This document shows positions 48,131 to 62,062 of a stretch of DNA of 64,000 bases, one piece after another. Origin of the DNA: Vitis vinifera. Taxonomy: Eukaryota > Streptophyta > Magnoliopsida > Vitales > Vitaceae. Both the position numbers and the translations under genes were made by a program. How positions within the stretch are numbered: the stretch's first letter is position 1; each line of letters begins with the position of its first letter. The DNA lies in the NCBI RefSeq assembly GCF_030704535.1, contig NC_081813.1, positions 1,272,501 to 1,336,500 on the forward strand. The letters are read 5' to 3'. Under the pieces are notes generated by a model. The model had not been told where the DNA came from. It searched no databases and saw nothing but the letters and a program-made list of their open reading frames with translations.

Positions 48131-51100
48131 AAAATTTTAGAATAAAAATCTATAAAATAATTAAAATTTTATATGTGCATGTATAGAAACTATTTTCAAA
48201 ACAAGTTTTTATTCCCAAAACCAAAAAACATCAAAACATAAAATAAAAAAAAATAAAAAACAAAAATTAAGATATTCTCATAAAATATTTTAAAATTATT
48301 TTTAAATTATTTTCACTGGTTTTTTTATAAAAATTTTAAAAATAATCATATAAAAATATAAAATAATTAAAAATAGAGTGCTAGAAATAAAAATTATTTT
48401 TAAAATATATTTAAAAATTTTAATATAAGTTAAAAACATTTTAAGTTTCTAAAAAAATATTTATTCTGCGAAATATTATAGAACAATTTTTAAAAACCGT
48501 TTTTAAAAATTATTTTTTTAAACATTTATCAAACAGAACTATAATCTCTAAATTCAAAATAAAACTAATTCAAATCATAGATAATATTTATATAAATAAA
48601 ATAAATATAGTCAAATAAAAGAAATTAATCAAAGTTATAAGCTAGGTTTCGAATGTTAAAATTCATATGATATTATTTCAAAGTCGTAAAAATTTAGATA
48701 TGTCTTGTATTGTAAATTTTATATTTTATTATAATTTTTTGTTAAACTAATAAAATATAGTTAATTTTCATCTTTTATATTTTTAATTTTCTCTTTTTTA
48801 TGCTAAAAATATATTTAAAGTGGGTTATTGGTATAATATGTATGATAAATATTTGCAAAAATAAAAATATAGCTCTCTCATTTATTTATTTTAATAATTG
48901 ATTTGAATGTTCAAATAATCACACACATAAAGACAAACCTGAAAAATTAAAAATCCTATAAATTGAATCATATTGTAAGGAGAGAACAAAACAAAAAGAT
49001 TTAGGAGACCTTTAGAGATAGACATAAACACATTTGAGGCTATGATCACTCCTCACCATAGACAATGGCTCAACAAAATTGATAATTGTGTTGAACATGA
49101 CCCAACATGTATGCCTTTCTAGTTACAAAATTAAGAAGGTGGTCTAAGCCAACCATGAACCCACTTGTGGTTTAGACTTGAACCCTAATCCAAAACTTGG
49201 TCCTACAACCCTAGCCACAATAAAACCTCTTGTGTTATTGCTACTATGCATGGTTGGTAAGCAACATCCCAAGCCCATAGAATTGCCCACAAAACACATT
49301 CAATAAAGTTTATGATGACAACAACTCATTTTTGTTAATAATATCAATTACCTCAATCAATAGGGATGAGTAGGTAGGCCATCAATAAGGCTCGATCATG
49401 CGTAAACGACAAATGAAATTAGTTAATAGTATTAAAGAATAAGTGAGGGAAAAAGGTCGTAAAATTTTTTCATAATTACATAATTTATAATAGTTTTAAG
49501 TACCGAACATGATATTTTAACCCGTGATTTTGTATTGTCTTACAGAGACAATGTGACAATCAACACATATTAGTATTATTTCAAGTACTTAAGAGATTGT
49601 CGCCAACACCTTACTAAAATAAAAGATTTTTATCATCATTAAGCCTTTTTAAAGTGATGATTTCATGGATTTTTTCCCTCATAAATCATGTCTTATTACT
49701 TTACTTTTGATATTATTTTTTTTTGGTAATACCTATAGTTGAACACTTCACAAGGGGAATTTTTAATGAAAATCTTTAATATAATTATTATTATTATTAT
49801 TATTATTGAATTTAAGCTTAAGGAGAAGACTATAGTGATGATTAGAATTTAGATGTATGTTGAAGAAAGAAAGAGTTTGACTCTTGGAATGGGTTGGTGT
49901 TCTTACACCTATGGTCACACTACTCTCATCATTGTTGTCAACCTCCCACTTCACCAACTAAAATAAATTAGTATTAATTTATTTAATTTTTTTTTTAAAT
50001 GGGATTTGTAAATTGTATGGTTGATTATTCTTGATTTATAATCTGAGTTTGAAATAGTTTGTGGCATTGGGTGTTGTCAATAACAATGAGAGAAAGAAAA
50101 AAGGAAATTAAGAATAAAAGCTAAAATTAAAAATAAAAATAAAATAAAATAAAATAAAAAAACATCTTAAGTCAAATGGTTTATTTCTTTTATCATTCTT
50201 CAATTTTATTTTGCTATACATGCAAATAAATAACCAAAAACAAGTTGTATTTGCTATAAATTTTATATTTTTATTATAATATATGATTATTTAATAGGAG
50301 GATTCACGGCAAATACTAACTTGACTCGTTATTATTAAAATAATAATTTATTTTATTAATTGTGCAATATTATGATATGAGATCTTAAAAAAAGGACACA
50401 TGGGCCAAAAATACCCAAAAATTACAAAATAAATAAATAAATAAATTTAATTAAATTATGGGTGTCACTTAGAATATAATCCAACTAAAATTGACCAAAG
50501 GGGTCCTAATATCAATCCTCCTATGAGTCTAGGGTCCTTTTTAATCAAGCCTATCATACTTTTGACTTATAGGATAGCCTTTTCTTTTCCTCTAGTTCAA
50601 GCTTCTTGGCTTAAAACAATTTCCTCTAGAATATTTGAGTTAAGTATATATTATGATTACTTAATTACCATATCACACTGTTATGATTTAGTGGTCCTAA
50701 CCCTAATTAACTATATTAATTAAGTTCATAAACTATGTTTGATTCTTAGGCACTCTTTAAGAGATTTAGATACCCCACTATTTTTGCGATAAGATCGGTT
50801 GAGTAAGACCTCAAAGATTACGGCTCTTCGTACTTTAATTTAATCGAAAAGTTCAAGTTGAGTACTTTTTATTAATATAATTTAAAGCTAAAAATATAAA
50901 ATATAAGAGGATGTTTGTATCTTGAAAAATAAAAGAATTATCGAACATTTGTCATTTACAAAGTAACAAGGGATGATGATAATAAAAGATGTGGTAAACA
51001 TCGGAATGAAAGTTGAGTATATTTAAATTTTCTCATTTTTTAGGGAAAATAGAAAAAACATATATTTTGATTAATTTAATTAAAAAATCTTGTATCTTTT

Positions 51101-53302
51101 ATTGGAATTTCTATTAAAAATGGACTTTTGAAATCAAATTAAAAACAAAGGGCTCGTTTGCTCATGTTTTCTAAAACTTGTTTTTCAAAATTGTTTTTTA
51201 TTCTTTAACTTAAAAACAGTTTTTAAAAACATCATCAAACATACTCATATTTTTCTTTTATTTTTTAAAAATTAGTGAAAATAACTTGTTCTTTAAAAAT
51301 TGTTTTATTTTTTACTTTATTTTTAAAAATTATTTCTAGACAACAACAATTAAACAATATTAAAAAAAAAAAAAGGCAAATAAAAACTTGTTTTTAAATC
51401 ACACAACGAAATAGACTATAAAATTCAATTCAATAATATCAATGGGTGTTTTTAAATCCTTTTCTCTTTTTTTTTTTTCCTTTTACCTTAGTCATCTTAT
51501 TTATGTCCTAAATATATTTTGGACATATGTTTTTGTATTTTTTTATTGTATTTAAATGTATTTTTATATTAGATATTTTGAAGTGGAATTGAAAAACCTA
51601 TGGTGGGTCTTCCTTCACATCATTAAATTTAAAATAAAAATGAAAAATAAAAAATAAAAGTTGATGAAAAATAAAATGTGGGGGTTGGAGAAGAGAACAC
51701 TTTTGACTTTGGGCAATGGAGAATGGAAATAAAAATGAACTCTTTTGCTGACCTTAAGGCCTATGATTGCGGCTTCACCAAAAGAGTGGTTTTGAAGAGA
51801 CTTGGCTCCATCCAATCAATATCCAAGCTGCCAGTACAAAACATTCATTATTAAGCCCACCCTACTCACAACCCTAAAACTAAATTATAATCATAATTTG
51901 TTGGAGGAATAAAAAAATAAAAAACCTCATTTTAGTAATTTAATTTCTTAATTTAGATAAAAATACCCTTATTTTTTTCTTATAAAAATTAGCATTTCTT
52001 TTAAAATCTATATATAAATATTTGAAATAATAAAAGATATTTATATCAAAAATGAGTTATTTTTTAGATAAGAATATATATGAAGAATTAAATTTATAAA
52101 TCTGAGGATAATTTTATCCCTTTTAAAAAATTAATTAAAAGAAAAAATCTCTAAAAGCCTAGGATTCTGTTCGGTAAATAGTTACTATTGTCCAACACAA
52201 ACAAAGAAATATAGTATTTTGAGAGAATATTTTTTAATTACTTTTACTTAGTTTTGTTTGTTCTTTTACTATTAAAGTTAATTATATAAATATGGTGAAT
52301 GATTAAAAACAAAATACTATAAATTAAAGTTATTTTTAAAACATATTTAAAAATATATATATAAAAAATTAAGAATATTTCAGGTTTCTAAACATGTTTT
52401 TGTTTTATAAAACATCAAAAAATATTCTCAAAAGGTTTTTTAGAACAATTTTCAAAAACACTTTTCAAACATAAGTTTGATCTACTTTATAATCTTGGAT
52501 TAGGGTGGATTCTAAGTTAATGGTAGTTAAGCTTTAAAATAAATATTACTCCATTTTTAATGAACTTATTGAATAAGTTATGCAATAAAAAAATATAATA
52601 AATATTTATTTTATAAAAATGGTGAAAGGAATTATATTTTTATCTCTATTTCTATCACCAATACTCACATAAATTAAATTATTTAGTATTTAGATATAAT
52701 TTTTTTTTAAATGATTCCAAAACTCTTTTGATAATGCATAAATTTTTTTTTTTTTAAAGTACCTTACAAGTATTAATCAAGTAATTCTTTAGATTTTTAA
52801 AAGAAATTTTTGAAATTTTCTCATGTCAAATGTTTATAATTAAAATTCTAATCCTCTTAAAATCACCTTCCAAATAGATTTTAAACATCACATTTTAAGA
52901 AAATATTACTTAGATATTCCTTCAATAAAATACCCAAAAATCAAATTATATATTGTTATTATTAGCCATTAAAATTATACACCTTAATGGATCAAAATTC
53001 AACAATACCGAAGAATTGTAGTATCGAATTTTTACATATCATAATCATATTATTTGTATCTTAATCATTTTCTTTTATATTCCATATTTTTCATTCACAA
53101 TTTATTTTTTTCTACCTTTGACTATATTCGTGATAAATACATTTATTCATATTTTTATTTTTATTTTATATGGGTCCAATGAGATTAAATGAAGACATTC
53201 ATCATAGTACTTTGCAATGCTTGGGTAATATATCTTTGAATAAATTACAAAAAATCACTTTATATTTTCACTCACATTTTAATTTAATTATTAAACTTTA
53301 TG

Positions 53303-53562
53303 TTACGATTTGGTTCTATAAATCATTAAGGAAATAAAAAAAATATTAAAAAAATAATTTTCTTATATTCAATTATAACATGAAAAATATAAAAAAAATA
53401 GTTAAAAAATTATACATTTTTAAATTATTTAGTCTTTTTATGAAACAGTTAAAATAAGTAAAACAAGTTTAAAGTAATATATAAAAATAATTTATTTAAT
53501 TTAATTTTTTTACTTTAAATTTTATTTTATTTTCTTTAAATTTTCCGAGAATCAAACACAGT
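53303..53562. mobile_element. MITE-like element, family A copy 3 (diverged)
   Basis: Starts TTACGATTTGGTTCTATAAA and ends TTTTCCGAGAATCAAACACA. The ends are inverted relatives of each other and of the copies at 5961 and 29054; the interior has the same AAAAATTAT/AATTATTTA pattern. Confidence 0.6.
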
Positions 53563-54257
53563 ATTTTGAAAATCTATTTTAGGAGAATTGTTGTGATACC
53601 CTTGTCCTCTTCTCCATTCCATTGACATGAAAACCAAAAAGTATATCTACATCTTGGCAACTCCAAGAAATAAGACAAACAAATTCTCACTCATTTGAAT
53701 TAGAAGGAATAGAAAAATAAGAAGAAGCCCACCCATTTTGACATCTTAACAACACTAGTAAAGTTTTTTACCATTTTTTTCACTCAACTCCCAACATCAT
53801 ATCTTATGAGTTAGATCCTCTTGTCTTCTTCTTTTGAGACCATTCTTTCTCCTCCTCCTCTCCCCCTCCATTTTCAACCCCATCCACCTAATTTTAAAAT
53901 ATTATTCAACATTTTACATCATTTACTACTTAAATTTCTCGAACAAATTCATGTGAGAAATATAAATACAATATTTTATATTCATATTCATTTGTATTTA
54001 TTTTAAATTTGTCAAAGATAAAGTCTCGAACGTGCTCGCACATCTAAATATCAACTTGTATTTATCTAACTTTGTGAAAAATCGACGTCTTACAAAATTT
54101 ACGATGAAAGTCATTTGAAAACACGAGTTACAAAATATTGGAGTCATGTATTTTGTTTTATATGAAGGAATTACATGAAAGAAATATATATATATTTTTT
54201 TTTCTAATGAGAGGACCCATGGGGAGGGAGATAGAAAGCAAAAGTTCTCACTTTTAT

Positions 54258-54295
<38 letters not shown>

Positions 54296-54601
54296 CATTT
54301 ATTTTTTTCATTTGGCGTGTGGAGGCGAATCTTAGAATTCCTTGCTCTTTACTTTCTCTCGGTTTGAAGATCTGTCTCTGTGCAATCATTCTTTTCACCA
54401 AAAACTAAAACCCAAAAAAAAAAAGAAAAAAAGAAAAAAAAAATCAAACATCTGAACTGAACAAAAAAACCTGAAGAAAAAAACAAAAAAGGAAAGAGAG
54501 AAATTTTATTCTCTTGATGTAAACCCCCAAAAACCATAAAATTCAAGAAAAAGGAAAAGGACAGTTTTTTTTTTTTGTTTTGGATTTTTTGGATTTGGAA
54601 A

Positions 54602-55834
54602 TTAGAGAATCAAGCCGCTGGCAATGGCTCGATTCGTATCCATGCGAGTAGTTTCATACACTGGAAGCTCTTCGCGGTACCTATCGATTCCGATGGCTGA
54701 GAGGTTATCGAGCTCGAAGAGATCTGAGCTGGCGCAGCTCGCTGCATCGTCGTCGGAATCTTCATGGTTGGCGGCTTCTCTCAGGTACGATTCGTTTTTC
54801 TTTTGGTAATTTTTCAGCAGATCTCTTGCGGCTTCTTCCACTCGGCGGTTGTGGTCGATGTTGAGCTTGATGTCTTCGTTGATGAAGTTTGTTACAGTTC
54901 GTATCGGTTTGCCGTCTTCGTACAAGCATTTGTGGCCGCAGGGACGGCAGTCTTCGTCGACTATGACGCTGACGGGGTAGAATCTCACTGATCGCTTCGT
55001 GCCGTTGCTGAGTTTGCTTCTGGATGACGGCGTTTTGCTCAGGCAGGAGCGGGAGAAGGAGGAGGCTGATGAGCATGTGGACGTGTGGCCGGACTTTGAT
55101 TTGCGTTCTGGTGTAGAGTCTTCCGACGAGGATATCTTCGCTTTCTTGGCGGTTCCGGTTGTGAAGAGAGAGTTGAGGAAGCTCGCGAGGCGGCCGCCGG
55201 GAGAGATTGGTTGCTTCACCTTCTTGAGATCGCCGTAGATCTTCAGCGCTCGAGACTTCGTCTTCACGAAACCGCCTTCGTGCTTTGGCTTCTGCGACGC
55301 AATGTAATTTCTGTCGTGATAATTCTCAAACATAAGGTGGTGGTGATTCTCCGGTGGAACCGACGTGCTGGTTCGTATCGGCTTCGGTCTCTGAAAACCA
55401 GACGACCTTACAGATTCCGCCTCCGACGACGAGAATCCTCCTCCCGAGCTGGAGTCGGAGGAGCTCGAAGTCGAATTCAGGAAAAAAGAATCGCGATCGT
55501 TCCGCGACCTTCTCTCGAAATCCGCCATGGACTTTCGCCGAACCACCACCTTCTCGCTCACCTTCTTCTCCATCCATTTTTCGATCATGATGGCTCTCCT
55601 AAGACTCGCCATCTCTTCGTCCTCCTCCTTATTCACAGTGCAATTACTGTGCTTCTTCCTCATAGTTTCTCTGTACAGAACCAGCTCTTCCTCCCCTTCA
55701 CCACCCTCGTCGATCGACCTGTAAATCGCGTCGAGCAGAGTCGACGAGAAGGACGGATTTTCTCTACCGTTCCGGTACCGATCCTCACGGAGCGATTTAT
55801 CCCACCTCTGCATCTCTTTATAGAAGAACCCCAA
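54602..55834 (-). CDS. BIG GRAIN 1-like protein (BG1L)
   Basis: 410 aa, single exon. Family blocks in order: FSSTLLDAIYRSID (29-42), a glutamate-rich and basic stretch around MASLRRAIMIEKWMEKK (75-91), a serine-rich linker, KIYGDLKKVKQPISPGGRLA (198-217) running into SFLNSLF, CSSASSFSRSCLSKTPSS (254-271), VRFYPVSVIVDEDCRPCGHK (283-302), and the C-terminal ELPVYETT...NRAIASG (389-407). In rice the founder BG1 is a plasma-membrane protein that promotes auxin transport and grain size; dicot relatives are less studied. No clear membrane segment is visible. Start at the first Met (55834) fits the family; Met8 is an alternative. The gene is markedly GC-richer than its flanks. Confidence 0.88.
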   Translation of the reverse strand: MGFFYKEMQRWDKSLREDRYRNGRENPSFSSTLLDAIYRSIDEGGEGEEELVLYRETMRKKHSNCTVNKEEDEEMASLRRAIMIEKWMEKKVSEKVVVRRKSMADFERRSRNDRDSFFLNSTSSSSDSSSGGGFSSSEAESVRSSGFQRPKPIRTSTSVPPENHHHLMFENYHDRNYIASQKPKHEGGFVKTKSRALKIYGDLKKVKQPISPGGRLASFLNSLFTTGTAKKAKISSSEDSTPERKSKSGHTSTCSSASSFSRSCLSKTPSSRSKLSNGTKRSVRFYPVSVIVDEDCRPCGHKCLYEDGKPIRTVTNFINEDIKLNIDHNRRVEEAARDLLKNYQKKNESYLREAANHEDSDDDAASCASSDLFELDNLSAIGIDRYREELPVYETTRMDTNRAIASGLIL

Positions 55835-56177
55835 GGCCCAAGCTAGAAAACGAGAGAAAACGCGAGAGAGTTGAAACGCAGCGTTTCGAATGATGCTACT
55901 CCCTCTTTACTGTCTGGCTTGATAGAGTCAAAAGCTGAGAGAAGAAGCAAAGAACAAGTGAGGAAATTGAGAAGACATGGACATCTCTTCGACAACAAAG
56001 ATTTCCCTCAATCTCCCCTTTTGCTTTCACTGTGTGAATGCAAACGAGAAAGGAAACAAAGCAGACACAGCCATTGATGGGTGCTTGATGGCTCTGAGAA
56101 GGGAAATGAAAGCCAAAAGCCACGCCTGTGGAGAGAGAAGAGAGAAGAGAGCTCTGTGTCTCTCTCCTGCACTCGCT

Positions 56178-56187
56178 CTTATATCCC
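56178..56187 (-). promoter_or_regulatory. TATA box of the BIG GRAIN 1-like gene
   Basis: On the minus strand GATATAAGAG, followed about 30 bases on by CT/AG-rich leader sequence. This gives a leader of roughly 310 bases (about 56150-55835). Confidence 0.6.
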
Positions 56188-57868
56188 CTTCAAGCGCGTG
56201 CACCACAAATCCTACCTCAACCCCTGCCAGGTTGGCTCCCATGACGTGGCACACACATATCAATATCTTATTCCTTTTATTTACGATTTATTTTTATATT
56301 AATATTAATTAACTTCCCCTTCACATGAAGTGACGTAAGATCCTTTGCTTTTTTTCTTGGAAAGGAGGGTAAATTATTGAAGTGTATGGGTCACACCAAT
56401 ATTGAAAAATTTCCCAACACTTCCTTATTGATATTTACTTAGGGTTAATTCAAAAAAAATTTACAATAAAGTAAAAGATATAAGACTTTTAATCATGATT
56501 TTGTGTCTTTTGAATATTCCAAAGGTAGGTTGTAACTTCGAAGTTAGACAATGGGGGATGTCTAAGGGGAATTCGAGAGTGGGAGCCAATTCATTTGATT
56601 AGAAGGATGAATTCATTCTACACTATTATCATTATTATTATTTGAAAAAAAAAAAAAAAAAATCTTTATAAAAAATAATTTATTGAAATAATTCAATGAT
56701 TTTTTCCTTCTTATTCTTGGATTTAGTTTATTTCGGGATTCGAAAAAAATATTTATATTTTTTTTAATCGATTTTTAACCTATTTTGGTGGCTTTCCATG
56801 ATAGCTTGGTAGTGTTGGTTAGATATTTATAGGGCTTGGTATAGTTAAAGAATTTAAGAAAAGCAGGTATATACATAAGATTTGTTGTACCTAATATTTG
56901 AAAAATATTTAATATTTTTTTTTATATAAAGAATTAATATGGGGCAGTAAAAATAATGTTCACACATTAATAATATTTATGGTAATTTTTTTTCTTCATA
57001 TTTTAATTATATATATATATATATATAAGGCATTGAATTTGGTATTCAAATGAGAATTGATTTCAGTGGTCTAGGTATTTACCATACTGTCCTATTTTTT
57101 AGTATGGCAAACTTCATCTTTATTTTTCTCTGTTGAGGCAGTGGTGTCAAGGAAATCCGCCCAGCCACTGAGAGATCTTCCTTGACGGGGAAAGATCTTA
57201 CTGGCATTGATTTCTACTGGTAGAATTTGTGAGCATTTATTGGGTTTGATAATGGACATCGGAGTCCACTCTTATAAATTGAAATGCTTTGTCACCTGCT
57301 TTTTTTTATTTTTTTTAATAAAAATTATATATATATATATATACACATATATTAAAAAATGTTAAGGTTGTGTTTGGAAATTGTTTGAGAATTATTTAAA
57401 AAATATGTTGTTTTTTAAAAACATTTTAATTGGTTTTTGAGGATTGTGTTTGAAAATAAAATATTATATATTAAGAGTTATTAAAAAAAAATATAGGAAT
57501 TGTTTTAAATGGTAATTATAAAAATATGAAAATATGATGGAAATAGAACACGACATATAATAGAAACATTAAAAATGGATTGAAAATTTTTGAAGATTTA
57601 AATTTATTCTAAAATATGTTATTACTTAAAATTTGTTTTTCAAGAACTATTTTTAAAAACATTCCTAAACAAAGCTGCATCCTCTCTATCATATTTTTTT
57701 GGATTAACATATTTTTCATATTTATACACCCATAAAAAGATTCAAAATAGTTACATGTCGTATTTCCAAAAACACATGAACTAAAAATCAATAGGAAAAA
57801 TTCTATCATATTTCAGATATTATATGGGTTTATCTATATTTGGGTAATTGTATGGGTAAAATATATTT

Positions 57869-57989
57869 AGAGTGCGTTTGGTAATGATTTTGGAAAGTAT
57901 TTTTAGTGTTTTTAATACTTGAAAATTTTTATTTTACAAATATTAAAAATGTTAAAAATATTTTTTAAAATCACCGACAAACGCACTCT
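57869..57989. mobile_element. Short fold-back element (121 bp)
   Basis: AGAGTGCGTTTGGTAATGAT at the left is mirrored by CACCGACAAACGCACTCT at the right, and the arms continue inward almost to the centre. TATATTT flanks both sides exactly (57862-57868 and 57990-57996), a likely 7-bp target duplication. Confidence 0.75.
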
Positions 57990-59649
57990 TATATTTCTTT
58001 GTAATTGTTTTATTTTATTTTGATTTTGGACATGGAAAAAAATTATCGATACTATATATATATACTCATTTTAGTTAAATAGACACATTTTAAAGTGATA
58101 AAGTCTTTTATGAGGTATCTATCTATTTGATCCTATAGTGAGATATAATGAAAACATTGTATTTGTATAAGAATAATATGAATTTCTTTTAATAAAATAG
58201 ATGATTTTTAAAGTCGTGAGACTCCTTTTGAGTTTGGAACTGATAATATCTATAGAATTAGAGGGGATGATTGCTTTCTTTTTGTATTTATTTCAACCGT
58301 CCAAATTACATCAAAATATAAAATTCAAAGTTGGTTAGGATAGCATAAAATATTTTAATATCATATTATATTTATATATATATATATATACCCATGCTCT
58401 TGGTTGGAAGAAAATGTATAGTCAATTGATGAATGTGTGGGGTGTGGCCTAGGCCTAGAGATAGAAGAAAAACTGTAGGTAGTGGGCAAAGCTCAAATCC
58501 ACAATCATTGCACTCGTGGGTCTCTTCAACTTTTGTATACATAAAGAGAGAGAGAACGAGTATCTATCTATCCATCCATGACACCACAACAAAAAACAAA
58601 GAAGATTTGATTTGATCGATTTAGTTAAAGAAAAGAGGATTAGGAAATTAAAAATTAAAAAAATATTAAAAAAGTGGGAATTAATTAAAGAAGATAAGAA
58701 TAATGATAAACTATAGAAAAAGAGTGAATAAAGCAACGTCCCCGTGTGCATTGCCCTCTCATTTTCACATGCATTCTTCACTCATTTCATTTGCCCGGCC
58801 CTCTCTTCTTCTTCGCTTCAATCTTACGACAAATCTACACACTCGGGCTTCATATTCTATGCTTTTGTGTGTAAATTATTATGGTGTAGACACCCACTTG
58901 ATGCGTGCTTTCTTTAAATCATTCGTACCAAGTCATTTTACGAACTTGTACCTATCACCATCATTCACATCCTTTCTCTGAATTATTTTTCTTCTTAGAT
59001 GGGTTGAGATTGAGGCATCCAAGGACGGGTTTTACTCGAAGTAGTGTTTTGTTTATGTTAATTTGATGTATATTATTCTATCATTACTTCATGGTTTTAG
59101 ATTTTAAGTTACAGTACTTATCTTATGCATTTTTAGGGTTTGTTTGGAAGTTGAATCTTGTAAAAGCGGGTTTATAGGGTTTTTACTATTAGTATAAACG
59201 TTTAATTTATATAAAAAAAATACTTTCAAATATTAGAAAATACTTCTGATAATCTCAAATTATGTCGATAGAAGTTATAGAGACTAGTTTAAGGTAATTT
59301 CAACTACATAGATTAATTACTATTACGAATCGACAAACAAAGAATATTTCTTAATATATCTAAGCAAACAAACTTATTGAAAGAAAACGACACTACTTAA
59401 GAAGTTAATCAAGTCCATGAGATGATGTGAGATTCCTTTGAATTGATGGAGGCAAGAAATGAGAGAAGAGATTCCATTTACATCATGGATGGCCAATTTG
59501 GGGACCAAAACTCTACTAAAAGTCTAGAAATGAATAATTGACAAAGTCCAAAACCAAGGAAAAAAAAAAAGTGTTTGCCCATATTCATTCCTCATGATCC
59601 CAACTAAGAATGTACGCTTGGTGGGTGGATGTATACTTCATACATCTCC

Positions 59650-59702
59650 TTCACCACCACCACCACCACCACTAGCTACCACCACCATCACCACCACCAC
59701 CC
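59650..59702. repeat. (CAC)n microsatellite
   Basis: Two tracts of CAC/ACC triplets split by TAGCTA, on the plus strand. Confidence 0.9.
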
Positions 59703-60604
59703 ACTATACTAGACAATACTAGACAGCATATAGCATCACATGTAAGGTATAATATTAAAAGCTCATCAAGATTTAAAAGACAAATGCCTAGAAATATATT
59801 CTCTCATCATTCAATCTTTGCTTACTCCCAATATTGTCTCTCTTGTCCCCTTGTTATTTATTTCTTCAACATTTTCTTCTTCACTAAGTTCTCATTTAAT
59901 TTACTTAATTCACATGATTATGTTTGATTTATTTTCTATTATATAACACTTACATTAAAAAAAAATACTATGAAAAACATTTTCTTGATCGAAAAACATT
60001 TTCTCGATCGGTTTGTATCTAAACATTAATCGATTTTCTATTAAAAGTTTGATGAAAAATATGTTATTAATAAAAGCTATGCTTTTAGCAACCATGCATT
60101 ATTAGAATAAATCCACCAAAAAATTCTAAAACTACGCCTAATAATTTCAATATATGTGGTATATATATAAAGAGGTTCACTTAAATCCACCCATATATGC
60201 ACAGTAGCATACAAAAGCTTCAAAGGGTTTTACCAGAATATACTCAAAAAGAGGTGGCTTTAGGGTTTCTTACAAGCTCTGATTCTTTTTGTTTGCTTTC
60301 ACATGATCAAAGTTGTCCACACCCACACAAGTATGCCTCAGCCTAACCCAAATGAAAAACACCAAAACCCATCAAGAAATGGCCACTGAGGAGTCAGAAC
60401 TAAGTGGGAAGTGGGAAGTGGGAACACACAGAAGGGAGTGATATATTCACAAAAGTGATGATGATGATGATGATCACTTTTTCTGTAGTAGCAGTAGGAG
60501 TAGTAGTTGTTAGTTTTGATTGAGAGAGGTCATGCATGTGCCCTTTTGCCTTTGTGTTTGAGGTACACATCATGTTGTATAGGAGAACAGCTACTAGGGT
60601 AGGT

Positions 60605-60655
60605 CAAGGGTGGTGGTGGTGGTGGTGGTGGTGATGGAGGAGGAGGAGGAGGGAT
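60605..60655. repeat. (GGT)n then (GGA)n microsatellite
   Basis: About eight GGT units followed by about five GGA units. The GGT part is the complement of the (CAC)n tract about 950 bases upstream. Confidence 0.9.
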
Positions 60656-62025
60656 GGGTCATGGGTGGTGGGTTTGATGGTTTCCTTACTAGAATCAAGT
60701 TTCATTGTCAACTCTAAAAAGACCTAAACCTAAAAGATGCCTTCATTGAAGGGACTATGCTCTTTTGTATTATTATCCTTGTCTATCCCCGTTTCCATGT
60801 GTGGGTCACCCAAGCTTAGCCCTAGCTAGTTGATGAAACCCTAATTTGCTGTCATGGGTCTTGTGTTCTTTTTTTTGGTCTCTGTCATGATAAAGGAAGA
60901 GTTTGCATAACTTGTTCAATTTTCATTGGCTCTTTGAAGATTAACCTATTTGTGGTTCTAGAAAAGACAAAAGTGAATAAAAAATAAATTTAAAATTAAT
61001 AAATTATTTTTATATATTTTTTTTAAAACTTGAGAAAAGGAAAAAAAAAATATTAACAAAAATTATTTTTTATATTTTAAAAAACCTTATATACCATCTT
61101 TTATTTTTTTTAAATATCAAAATTAATTCTTAGAAAAGTGCTTTTAAATTTAGACCAAAATTTGTATAATGTTTAATAAAAAAAACCTTCTAATATGTTT
61201 TATCATAAAGTTTTTATTTCAACTTTAATTTATTTTTTCAAATTTTTACTATTCATTTGTGTTTGGTTTGTAACATGTAACATTAGATAATATAAGAGAT
61301 TAAATAATATATCTTATTTCATATTTGATTAATGACATAATAAAATAAGTTATTTTATCATTCATTTAAAATTTATTTTTGTAACTATTTCATATAAAAT
61401 ATAGCATCTGTTTGATAATTAGTATTTTTGAAAGTAATTCTTAAAAATAGCTTCTATCAATTATTTAAAAAATTATTTAGGAATTTAATTATAAAATATT
61501 ATTTTTTGGCTTATTTATCATGAATATTATGTATATTATATATAATATAAAAATTTTAAAGCATTCTTTATGTTTGAAAAAATAAAAATAAAAAAAACTT
61601 TAAATTTGTTATTTAAATGTTTTTTTAAGTTAGAAAATTATTTTTTATTTTAAAAAATAGAAATTTATTTTCAAAAAAAGTTTAATAAAAAATGATGGGT
61701 TTGTTTAACAAATACAAAAATTTGAAACAAACATTTTTTAATTATAATTTATTTTTAAACAAATTAATGAAATTGTTAAACATGTTTCCTTAATTAAAAT
61801 AATAATAATAATTTTTATTTTTAAAAAAATAAAAATAAAAAGTATTTAGAAAAGTAAGGAAAACTGTCAGTGAGTTCTGAGTTGTACGGAGTGTGTTTCC
61901 CCAAAAATTTAAAATAAATAAAACAAAAAATGAAAGGTGGGGACCAATGAGAGGTGCACGAGTGCCAATAATGAAGTGTGGTTCAGGTGTTCCCTCCAAT
62001 AGAGGACTCCAACCCCCACCATCGC

Positions 62026-62062
62026 CACGTGATCCTCTGCCACTTGTCAGTTCTGGCACGTG
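62026..62062. promoter_or_regulatory. Pair of G-boxes
   Basis: CACGTG at 62026-62031 and 62057-62062, 31 bases apart centre to centre, in a GC-richer patch (about 61940-62110) of an AT-rich spacer. No attached gene recognised. Confidence 0.4.

Larger units (their letters stand above)
44623..54601. other. Long gene-poor AT-rich spacer
   Basis: No gene I can support in nearly 10 kb. It holds fold-back-type repeats around 47000-47340, 48140-48535, 51150-51420 and 52160-52470, a MITE-like element at 53303-53562, an (ATT)n run at 49783-49806, poly(T) at 54260-54288, and a GC-richer island at 47760-48130. Near 46230-46460 a phrase of the type CCTAGTTTGRCATAT recurs three times in diverged form. 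Short open frames here match nothing I know. Confidence 0.55.

Noticed and set aside
47575..48140. Several overlapping ORFs of 80-95 codons on both strands of the GC-richer island
   Set aside because: All frames are open by composition; none has a family, splice logic or a convincing start.
55211..55846. 211-codon plus-strand ORF opposite the BIG GRAIN 1-like gene
   Set aside because: It is the antisense shadow of a well-supported conserved protein, with a basic low-complexity product.
57125..57250. Interleaved inverted words (CAGTGG/CCACTG and TCAAGGAA/TTCCTTGA) as a possible microRNA hairpin
   Set aside because: Arms are only 6-8 bases and overlap each other; no known microRNA sequence is visible.
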